Shown piece by piece: positions 15,131 through 27,400 of a stretch of 64,000 bases of DNA (positions are counted from its first letter, which is position 1; each line of letters starts with the position of its first letter). The stretch lies in the NCBI GenBank assembly GCA_035236585.1, contig CP141139.1, positions 20,104,990-20,168,989 on the forward strand, written 5' to 3'. Below the pieces are notes generated by a model. The model searched no databases, had not been told where the DNA came from, and saw nothing but the letters and a program-made list of their open reading frames with translations. This stretch comes from Warburgia ugandensis. Lineage: Eukaryota; Streptophyta; Magnoliopsida; Canellales; Canellaceae. The position numbers were made by a program, and so were the translations under genes.

Positions 15131-18100
15131 CCTACATCTCTTTTTCCCAAAACTAAGCAGCTACTCAAGTTGGTCAAGTACCTCAGTCCATAACTAAAGT
15201 TGTGACAGTTTTATTATGTTTGTTTTCTAGTAATTCGGTGAAGGATTTTATTTTTGGCAAATCATAGTTCTAAAACTTGCAAGTTAACTAAGAAAACTCG
15301 TTCGAGTGAGTTCAAGTCAACTCTTATACTTTGCTAAGGCTTGTACCCTATTCGATTCATTTGCCTTTGTTCGACTAGGATGGCCTGATTTTTTGGGTTA
15401 ATATTTTATCATTTTTCATTTTTTGTTGACCAAAAAAGAAAGATACGACAAAATTCCTATATCTAAGGCTTGAGAAATGGGTTTCTTTTCCTGTTACCAA
15501 ACATGTCTCTCAGGTAAGAACACACTACTACGGTATGAGTTGTCTATGTAGCTTATCTGCTTTCCTTCGGGTGAACTTGTTCAAGAAACTAGTAAATGGC
15601 GTCTCTTTAAGCTTACGTTTGGAAACAACTTTGTTTTTGCTTTTAGTATGTATGATACAAGTGCATTTGGGAGAGTGTATAAGCTGCTTAAATCACGCAT
15701 CCAGAAAAGGTTAGAGGGGGCATCTTTTGTCATCTATTGAGAAAAGCCAATCTTCATCCTCTCGACGTCTTCTTACCAACCTAACCCAAACACAGAATGG
15801 AGAATGAAAAAGACATTTCTATAGGCTTCTTTTGCTCCAGCAAAAGGGAAGGAAAATGAAGACAGAGAACCCGAGAGAGAGAGAGAGAGTAACAAGAAGG
15901 GATTGCTCTTAGATCTAGTCGTATCTGTCTCTCTTTACCTATGATATTTATTGAGACTGGTAGAGACGATGACAATGATGAAAACACCCTCTTTTGTGAA
16001 GACTATTATCACCCGCACAATGATAATGACTACATATATAATAGAATGTACTAGCAGCATATGGCAGTATTGTTAGTATGGACAGGTTATGTCAAAAGAC
16101 CTAAAAACCCTCAAAATATGAACGCAAGTTGCCATTCAGCATGGTTAAAAGATATCAAACTAATTTTTGTGCTATCTATCTATATTTATAGATATAATAT
16201 AATATAGGAAATTTTCCAACTCCAGATATTCTCTAAAAGTTAGGGACAAACTTGACCCATTGACTGTACTTGCCCTACAGAGGTGCCCGTTTGCCTTTTC
16301 TTGGACTAGGGCATTTCCTATAACTACAATGCCCTTTCATTTGTTGATGTGGTTATGGGCTTTACGTGCACTATTGTATTGAATTCGTAAACTTTCCAAA
16401 ACAAATGAAGACTGGGCCTGCTTTTATTTTGGAGTCCTTGCCATGACACATTACCAACTTGCAAGGATCGTGTCAATCTGTAAATTGACGGCATGTGAGT
16501 CCAACCTGAAATATTGGTCAACGGGTACTAAAAGACCAAAATGACCTTCCAAGGAAGTCAAATATTTTTCAAAGATGCCATTCATTCTCATTTGAGAAAT
16601 GCCATCCAAACTCGCCTAGATAGATCCTAGATTTGGATGATTTGACTTAATCATCTTGTTTAGTCCCTTCTATTTAGACTGTCTGACAATGTTTGACACT
16701 CATTAGATGCTTTTATCACTAGTTTTTCAATTGAAAAATCCAATGGTCATGAATATAAAACTCAAAGACAGCGTGAGCTAAAATCAATCCCACAATTACA
16801 AACTGTTGCGGCTAGTCAATGTGAGCATATCAAATGAGATAGTTGGGTTAGATCATCCAAAATGTATTCTAGCTCGGTGGGGTAAGAAAATGAGTCCAAA
16901 TAGCATTTCTCCCTCCCTATAGCCCTATTTCTAGGAAAAATAACTAGAAAGGAAAGCTTGACATGAACATTGGATTTTGAGGACATTAATATTAAGAATT
17001 AAAAGATTGTTAGGTGTTATGTGTCTACCTATAGTCGATGAGATTATTGTTGTAAGGCCATTTGCAAAGAATAATCTGCAAAGTAAATCACTAATAGAGC
17101 CATGATGATAATAGTAGATTAACCCGACACTTATCCAGAAAATCAGGATAGTTACCAAAGCACAGATTCGGAAACGTACTCTTAACTCTATATACTCTAA
17201 ACTTTCCCATACATGTACAAAATAGAACTATATATCCACTCTACAAGGCCCATGCAGTCAGAAAAACAAACTAAACACTGTCTCCATAGTGTTTGACCTC
17301 TACGGAGCAAGACCGGTCAATGGTCAAGTATGGTCTAAAACTTTGGGAGAATGTGGAAGTGGAATTTTTCCTTGTTTCGGCCTGCCCAATTTAAGGTACC
17401 TATAAAAATTCATGATTAATGATTTCAAATAGAATATTTAGAATCATTCGATGATCATGAATTTTGGTTGTTTCTAAAAGTCGTTACTTTTTTATGTTCC
17501 AAAAGGCAACCCTACCAACAGAGTATAGGCAACACGTGCAGGAAACATTCTTCAATCTCCATCATTTCTTTGAGTAAGATCCACAAGAGAAAGAGGCCGA
17601 AGTATAATGAGAAGTTTCTCTTATTGGCTATTACTTTTCACCCAAAAGTTATTATTGGCATATATACTTGCTTATAGATTTATTTTTAAGTTGTCAAGAG
17701 TTGTACGTAATGAGGACTCCTTTTAGAGGCAAAACTCATGAATAAGAGACAACGACTATTTAATCAAAAAGTAACTTTTAGAGGTTTTGGTTTGCCTCGT
17801 ATTGAACCAACTAACCCTAGGATTGTACAATCTGGTAATAGAGCCCTAAGATCTCCATGATGGCATCGAAACATAAAGCTTGAGGTAAAGGCCACTACAC
17901 TTGAAATCACGAGTAAGATGCTGCAGGAACTTTCTGATTCAATTAGAGCAATGTCATGAAAAATCTTCCACGAGTGCTTAGTGATTAGACATCGAATACA
18001 GGAGATAGTGGAAATATTGCCTGTTTCGATGAATCAAACCAGACAAGGTTTGCAAGCCTGATTTTTTGAGGTCTCATGACACGATCCGACAAAGTGGGCC

Positions 18101-21100
18101 AGGGTGTTGAGCAATTATTTCAGTACCAAAGGATTCTTCTGATCAGCAGGTGTTATTAGCATCATTTCATTTAGAGATGGAAACCAATCAATGGTTCTAG
18201 TGGTTTGAAAGAAACCAAGGCTCTATCAGTTGAAGTGCTTTTCTTTAAGTTGTTTGTATTAGATTTGGGCCAACAGATTATAAAGGCTTTAAAGCAGCAC
18301 TTTTCATACGCCGTAGGACAAGGATAGTTTGAGAGTACCAAGCACGAGTTGAGCAGTTAATATAGTCAAAATTTTGAAGTGAGAAGGAGTTGATTAGGTG
18401 TTTTTGTCGAAGGTCTAAAAGATGAAATTTCTGTGGATGTGTAGATGTTTGTACCAAAGGACACTTGAAATACTATCTGCAGTGTGCGCATGCAAGAAGA
18501 GAAGTTGATAAAATTCTGGAAAAGGGGAAGAATGCTTGGGCCTAGAGCTGCCCGTCAACCAGCAAAACCAGATTCTTCCGAGGCAATCTCTTTTGAGTGT
18601 CTTACATGCGCAGAGAGAATGGCCACAAAGAGAGAAGGGTCTTTGTCCCGGCTGTGATGAAAAGTTGTGCCTGGTCACGAATGTAAGATGCCACACATAT
18701 TAATGTCAGAAACTCCAGTGGAAGACGGAGAGGTTGTAGTTGACCAGCCAAAAGAAGAGGATGTAGTTGACTAGCCAGAAGAAGATTGCCCATTAGATAA
18801 GCCAGAGATCTCGTTTAATGCCATATTAGGACATTGCTTATAGTCGTACCATGCGAGTTAAAGTCACTGTCAAATACGAGCAATATCTATCCTCATTAAT
18901 GGTGGAAGCACCCCACAATTTTGTTAGCAAGGCTCTTGCTAGAAAATTACATTTTCCAATGTCTCCTTTTTCTGTCATGGTGGGATGATAATACATCTGA
19001 ATGTACAGGTAGATGTATTGGTGTAAAAGTTGGCATGTAAGGATACTAGGTTCGCCTAGATTTTTTACGTGCTTCCTATCAAGAGTTCGGATGTTGTCTT
19101 GAGAGTCCAATGGTTGGAGCAGCATGGAATAGTAATATGTAATTGGAAGCACCTCACTATGAACTTGTCAGTGTATGCTTTTTACCAACTAGAGAAAAAT
19201 AAAATGTACATATTCCAACACCACGGATTTTTGGATCTCACTAGATACTATCGACGGTTCATTGGAGACTACGGCAAGATTGTTGTCCCACTCGCAGCAC
19301 TAGTTAAGAATAGTGTTTAAAAACTTGAAAAACTCAGATAGTTACTGATCCTAGTTTTTCACTGAGCGGAGTGATCCTACCAACAATCCGGCACAAAAAT
19401 AATTAAATAAAAATCTTCAAAAATACAAAACATAAAAAAAATCTCCAACTAATAGCAATGATAAACTCAACAAAGAAAGATTTGGATTTCTCTCTTCAAA
19501 TAAAAATACATGTTTGTATGATGCATAGATGAAAGCAATGAAACAAAATTAAACTAACACTAACAAATATAATAATAATAAACATAAACTCAAAAGTTTT
19601 TAAATTATTAATTAACATTTATTTTCATTGTCAAGAATTATGAGAGGAATAAAGATGTTTTTTTTATAGTAATATGTTGGTGAGGAAGAATCGAAGAGGA
19701 AACAATGGTTTTTTCTTTTAATATTTAGGTTCCATACCTTAGAACAATAACCTGCAATTAAGTTGCCGACTTTGGTCACTAAGTTCAATGTACCAATGAA
19801 AATTTTTAGTGAAACTTAGTATCTAATACAACTAAATATCAAAGAATCTAATGGTATAGTTAAATTTCAATAAACAATGATCAATAGTGATATATTTAAT
19901 CATAAACATTTTACGTTTATCAACCTACGCAACAGTATCTGCTAAGCTTCTTCAATGAAATCAATATTTTAAATTTTGATTTGTCACTAAAAACTGATGT
20001 AAAACTCTTTTTAACATATATTAAAACATAATCAATGCTTTGGATCAAATAAAAAATAATAGATTAAAGAAAATTTCAAGTTAAAAACATAAGCAAAATG
20101 TTGTTATTGTTCATGCAAATAACAACAATGCCTTTTCAAATGAAAATTAGAAATCTAAGACTTGGGTCTTTTTCTTCTCAATGTCTTCTAGCTAGAAGAA
20201 TCAATTTCAAAAAAAAATTGTTGATTAATGAAGCAGGAAATCACACACAAAGTCCTCCTATTCACTATCATCCGTAAAGGGAAGGGTAAAATTTTATAAC
20301 TTACCGAGTTGCTAAGAAACCCGGGGATCTTTCAAAAACTTGTCTGAGTCTTCTAATCCAACTCATCCAACTCACCAAACCAATTTTATGATAACATCAT
20401 CCAAGTTATTTGGGCAATTCAACCAGGTTTTCTACCGATTTGATTTGGATCAGCCAAATCCTAAGTCAAATCACCTGGTTTTTAAACATTGCTTACGAAG
20501 GATAGCTTTAAATGGTCAAACAAGGCTAGTACAACCTTTTGAGCTTTAAAGCAGGCAATGCTCTCTGCTATGGTCTTGAAACTTTCTAATTTTACTAAAT
20601 GGTTTGTTCTTAGAGTATGATGCAACACAACTGGTTTAGTTGCCATTTTAATACAAGATGGGCAACCAATTGCCAACTACATCGAAGCTTTATTAGGGTG
20701 CAACTTGGCTCTTTTTGCATATGAGAAAGAGATGCTAGCAATCATCATAGCCATTCAAAAATGTCGGCCCTATTTATAGGCAGAAAATTTTAGATAAAGA
20801 TCAACAAAATGGATCTCAAAGTTGTTGGGTATGACTATGAGATCATCTACCGAGTTGGAAAAGAAAATACTGGTTGCTGATGCCCTTTCACGATTTCCAA
20901 ATTCCAGCACATTGACAAATCTTAATCAATAGTTGCACCTTGATCCACGACACTTTGAAAAGTACACCAAGAAAACAGATTACTATGGTTTATAGGACCC
21001 TTAGTTCTACACGTGGATTAGAAACTCAAACCAGTGCTTTTGTGGGAATTTCATGCATCTCTGATGGCAAGTCATGCTGGATTTTTTCACATGTAGAAAC

Positions 21101-21402
21101 ATATATCATTGAATCTCTATTATAAGGAATGAAAGTTGATGTGAAGAGCTATGTTTTTGTGAAATTCTTCTAAAAAATGAATATGACCCCATGAATCTTT
21201 CTAGACTATTATAGTGACGCCCTATTACTGAGAGTGTAAGATGACATCTGCATAAATTTTATCAAAGGCCTACCCTCTTCTAGTGGATGGACCATCATCT
21301 TAGTTGTTGTTGACCACCTCTCTAAATATGCCCATTTTAGTGCTTTTATCTCATCAGTATGCCTTCTTGATTAATGAAAGCATCCTTGGCAAATGCTTTT
21401 GT

Positions 21403-21438
<36 letters not shown>

Positions 21439-24400
21439 CTGACTATGAAATACAAATGCCCCGACTGTCCCTGTTAATCATTATTCCGATCCCGAAGGCC
21501 AACACAATAGGACCGAAATCTTGTGATGCTATCCAATGCTAATGTATCCAGAGCTTGGGCTTGCTTTGAGCACTCTAATTTCTTCAAAGTAACAGCATCG
21601 GAGGCATGACCCCACCAATTAAGGCTAGGAGCACATCGTCGGTAGAAGGGACAAGGCGAAAGTGCACACCCAGAGGCGCACCGATCGTCACATCCCAACA
21701 CTGAGGGGATATTTATAGGAGCAAACTTAAATGGCCATGTATGAGAAAATAAGGAAGGATATGATAGAATACATAGAGGATATGGTATAGGTGAACAAAA
21801 TGATATGAGGGAGAATATCCTCTATTTTGCTATGTTATATAACATGTCCATTGCAAATACACTCTTTAAGAAGAGGGATGAACACTTAATAAACTTTAAA
21901 AGTGAACTTCATAAAAGCCAAATAGACTTTTTTCTACTTAGGAATAATGAATGATCTATATGTAAGGATTATAAGGTGATACCCGGTGAGAGTTTAACCT
22001 CACAACAGAGGTTAATGGTTATGGATATCTATTTCAAAAGATAAAAGAAAGGAAATGAACTTAATAGGTATCTAAAAATTAAGTGGTGGAACTTAAAAGG
22101 AGAGAAAATAACCTCATTCACAAATAAGTTGATGGTAGAAGGAATTTGGAACCGTGAAACAGAAGTAAATACCATGTGGATAAATATTGGCGAGTCCATT
22201 AAGAAAGTGGTAAAAGATGTCTTAGGAGTATCTAAAGGTAAAAGGCAATTAGTAAAGGAAACATGGTGGTTGAGTGAAATAGTGCAAAAGGTTATTAAAG
22301 AAAAACGGATGCGTTTTAAAGCATGGCAGAAGACTAAAAATAATGAAAACTATGAACAATATAAGAATGCTAAAAAGGTTGCTAAGAGAATGTGAGGCTA
22401 AACTTAAAGCATATGACGAGCTCTATAATAGACTAGGAACAAGAGAAGGTCAGAAAGATATATTTAAACTTGCAAAGGTAAGAGAACAGAAGGGTAAGGA
22501 CTTAGATCATCTTCGGTGCATTAGAAGGGATGATCAAAAGGTATTAGTCAAAGATGATAAGATCAAACAAAAGTGAGAAACATACTTTCAAAAATTGTTA
22601 AATGAGGATGGCTCTGAGAATATAGGGATTGAAAATGTTATAAACCTAAATAACACTGGATATTATAGATATGAATGAAGGATTATAGTACCTGAAGTAA
22701 AAGATGCCTTGAAAAAGATGAAATCAAGAAAGGCCATGGGGCCCGATGGCATCCCAATAGAGGTTTGGAAGCATATGGGAGATATTATGGTAGTTTGGTT
22801 GACCAAGTTGTTTAACAAGATTATAAAATCAAAGAAAATGCTTGATGAGTAGAGGAAAAGCTCTATTGTACTAATTTATAAGAATAAAGGAGACATACAG
22901 AGCTGCACTAATTATCAATGGATCAAACTTATGAGCCACACTAAGAAACTTTTTGAAAGACTAATTGAGAAGAAGCTACGACATGAAACAAGTATATCAA
23001 AGAATCAATTTGGTTTCATGCCTGGGAGGTTTACCATGGAAGCTATTTTCTTGCTAAGATAATTAGTACAAAAATATAGGGAGAGGAGGAAAGACCTCCA
23101 CATGGTCTTTATCAACTTAGAGAAAGCTTATGATAAAGTCCCTAGAGAGTATATAGACATACTTAAAGATATGTATGAGGGAGCGGTAAAAAATGTTAAG
23201 ACCATTAGTGGCGTGACTGGTGACTTCCCTGTCACTGTAGGATTGCACCAAGGATCGACATTGAGCCCATACCTTTTCACATTGGTTATGGATGAGTTAA
23301 CAAAACATCTGCACGAGAAGATTCCCTAGTGCATGCTATTTGGAGATGATATAGTCTCACTTAATGAGACAAGGGAGGGTGTAAATACAAAGCTAGACTT
23401 ATGGAGAGAAGCATTAGAATATGAAGGATTTAAAATTAGCCGAACTAAGACAGAATATATGGAATGTAATTTTAGCAAGGAGAGTAGGAGTGAAATACTA
23501 GTCAAGATTGATAACCAAGAAGTCCCCGTAAAAGACCACTTTCGGTACTTAGGATCAATGATTCATGAGAGTAGAGAGATTGAAAGATTGAGAAGGAGGT
23601 TACCCAGAGAATCTAAGCGGGTTGGAACAAATGGAGATGTGCATCTGTAGTTTTGTGTGATCTGCTGGTACCACTCAAACTAAAAGAAAAATTCTATAGG
23701 AAGGTTATAAGGCCATCCATGTTCTGTGGATCAGAGTGTTGGGCAATTAAGGAACATCATACTCATAAGACAAGCATCGCAGAAATGAGGATGTTGAGAT
23801 GGATGAGTGGTAAGATAAGAAAGGATAGAATTAAAAATGAAAATATTAGAGAAAATTTAGGGATAGCACCAATAGGTAATAAGATGAAGGAGATTAGACT
23901 TAGATAGTTTAGACATGTTCAAAGGAGACTAACAACATCACCGATTAGAAGGAATGAGGCAATACAAGTAAAAGGTTCTAAAAGGGTAAGGGGAAGGCCC
24001 AAAAGAACGTGGATAGAAGTGGTGAGGAAAGATTTAAAAGCTTTGGGACTAAATAAAGCCATGGTATTTAATAGAGTGAAATGGACAAATAAGATTCATG
24101 TGGCTGACCCCTAATTGGGATAAGGTCTTGATGATGATGATGATGATCTCATCAGTATGCCACTCACTCCATGGCATGCCTTGCTTCATAGTTGATGATC
24201 ATGATCCTGCTTTTTCTATCAGCAACTTCATATGAGCACTATTTTATAGACTTGCATTGAAAGGCCGTGAAGGTCTACAGGCTCCAAAGAAAGCCTGTTT
24301 AACTTGTGGACGTGGCTTGAGAAATTTAGGCTCGTGTTCTTGGATATATGGAACAATGCCTGGTTTCTAGAGAACTCCTGGTAAATATCTTAGACCTATT

Positions 24401-27400
24401 GTATTAGTCTAGAATACTCTAGGAGAATGGTAAAAGTAATCTAGAAAGAGTAAGAGGGTTTCAGAATATAATATAAATTGTTCATATATTAACACTTGGA
24501 ATAATCCTAGCCATCCATTGAGGAGGTAGATGGGGTGAGAATGTATAAATATGAGTTAGCTCCTCATTTGTAATCAGCTTAGTTTAGTTAAGCTATATTC
24601 ACTAGAAGATAATTGAGGAAGTCCCTTCTTGAGTTCTCTAATTGGTTTTGTTGGTGAGCATAACCCTAACAAGTAAGAGTGGAGAGTTGATTCTACAAAG
24701 TAGTTATACACAATTGCCACATAGGTTTAACATAGGTGAAATTGCGATCCTGTGTAGTTGATATCAGAGCCGAGGTTAGGCGAAGTTGGGAGACCAGTTC
24801 AGGTTGGGAGTTACTTGTGGAGATTGTGTGATCATTGCAATAACATCATGGCAAGTGATTCAAGAGTAACCAACATGCCTGTGGAGGTTCAACAAAGGAC
24901 TAAAAAGGAGAAGTCCAGAGATCCATCAAGGGAGTTGGCTATGGATGCTCGCCTCATTATATTAGAGAAAAGGTTTGATAAGTTAGAACAAACCTTGTCT
25001 GAACTATTTGAAGAAGTCTAGAAACTTTGTGGACACCTTGCATAGTCTTAATGCTGACATGCAAAGCACAATTGAGGTGTTTCAATATATGAATGCCAAG
25101 ACCACTAAGAGGGTAGAGTGCATGTCTGATTGCCTTAAGACATGGCAGGTGAAATAACCAAGCTACAAGAGCTGGTAGCCGGTCTGGAGGATGTCAAGAT
25201 TAGATTGACCCTGTTGCAGAAGGCTATAGCTAGTGAGAGAGGATTCGGACCAAAGGAGTTTGCTCCTAAGGTCAAGATCCCTAAACCTACAAGCTATAAG
25301 GGAATTCTTGATGCCAAGGATTTGGAGAATTTTGTATGGCAAATGGAGCAATACTTTTAAAGCTGTCAAGATTTCTAAGGAAGCCATGAAGATGGATGTG
25401 GCAACAATATATCTCATCAATGACGCAATGTTATGGTGGAGAAGAGGATATGGTGTTGTAGTTGATGATCATTGCACCATAGGCACTTGGGAAGACTTTA
25501 AGAAAGAAATCAAAGCTCACTTCTTCCTAGGGTATGTAGAGTATTTGGCCCAAAAGAATCTAAAGCGACTAAAGCATGTGGGATCTATCCCTAAATATAT
25601 CAAACAATTAGCAGCTTTGCTCCTAAACATCTTGGAGATGATTAAGAAGGACAAATTGTTCTTCTTCATAGATGGGATGCAACCTTGGGTGGAACAAGAG
25701 TTCTAAAGGAGAGAAGTGAAGACTTGGCCACTACACTCTCAACTACCAAGAAATCAATGGAGTTCGATAAGAGGGCTAAAGGCACTAGTGAGGGGAAGAA
25801 GAGCAAGGCTAATGGAGGCAACAACAAGAAAAACAAACATAAAGGTCATAAGAAAAAAGGCAAGGAGAGCCAACATGACTCCAAGGGCAAAGGTAAGTTT
25901 ATCCCTCGTCACTCTAGTTGTTTCATATGTGAAGGGGATTATTGGATAGTAGACTGTCCAAAGAATAAGACCCTCAATGCCTTGGTGGTTGAAACGAAGA
26001 ACCACAAGGTAAGAGATGAGGATAAAGGGGAGAAGCTTAAGATTAGGGCACTTAGACTCCTCAATGTCATGATAGAGTAAGCATCAGGGACCAAGCCTGT
26101 TGCTGGAAGAGTTTGATGTATATGAACATGTGCCTCAATGACAAAGGCACATGGGCCATGGTGGACATGGGAACCACTTACAATTTTATCTCAGAGAGGG
26201 AGGCTAAGAGATTAGGCCTCAAGATAAAGAAGGATGAGAGTAAGATAAAAGCGATAAACTCTAAGGCTATGCCAGTACTTACAACTATCAAAGATGCACC
26301 TATCAAGGTTATAGAGTGGCAAGGCACCATCACTTTGATCGTAGTGCCTCTGGATGATGTTATCCTTAAAATAGATTTTCTTACTTCGGCTAAGGTCATC
26401 CCTATGCCACACCTTGAATATTGAGCTTCTTCAATGAGAAGACACCTTGAAGGATGGCAAGAGGTAAGGAAAGATATTATCTATCTTGCAGTTAGTAGAG
26501 GATCCACGACAAGTGTGGAGTTAGCACACCTAGGCTTATCTCGTATAGGTGCTATCAGGGTGCTATGGTTTAAAGGGTCCAAAGAGAAATCAGTGGTTGA
26601 CAAGGGTGTGCCACAGCGAAGAAGCTCCAAGAGGAACAAGATTAAGAGAAATGTGCATGGAACATGGCAATTAGTAGCTGCCACACTGATGTGCAGGAGA
26701 CACAACAACGAAGGGTAACAAAGCAGGAGCATAAGAGGTGCAATAACTCACAACGGTGCAAAGGTGTACAAGTGTGCAAGAGTACACACAACATAAAGAA
26801 GATAAGGAAAGTTCTCGTAGAGTACAAGAGTGGCTGGATGCCAATGTGCAAGGGGAGGAATGTGGTAGGGCATCTTAGGAGGATCACAAGGCAACATGGG
26901 ATGTGCCCCAGGGCGAAGATTGCGACACTAGTTCAGATGTGTCGACATGGGTGTTGACATTATCAGGTGGAGAGAATGTCATGGACTTGCATTGCAAGGC
27001 CCGTAACCAAGGTCCATAAGCTTCAAGAAAGGCTTGTTTAACTTATGAATGTAGCCTGAGGGACTTAGGCCCGTGTTCCTAGATTTGTGGAATAAGGCAT
27101 GATTCCAGAAGGCCTATTTTCTTAAGAAATCCGTGTAAATATCTTAAAGCTTCTATAGAGTCTAAAATGCTCTAGGAGAATGGTAGAAGTAATCGAAAAA
27201 GAGTAGAAGGGTTCTAGAATATGATCTGGACTATTGATGTATTGATATTTAGAATAATCCTAGTCGTCCATTGAAGAGGTGGATGGGGGTGAGCATGAAT
27301 AAATAGGGGTTATCTCCTCATTTGTAATCAGCTCAGCACAATTAAACTTAATTCACTGGAAGGTAAGTGAGGAAGTCCTTTTTGGAGTTCTCTCATTAAT

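Noticed and set aside
21361..21420. Apparent continuation of gypsy integrase ([12 protein letters not shown])
   Set aside because: The DNA matches antisense 18S rRNA base by base; the protein resemblance is coincidental.
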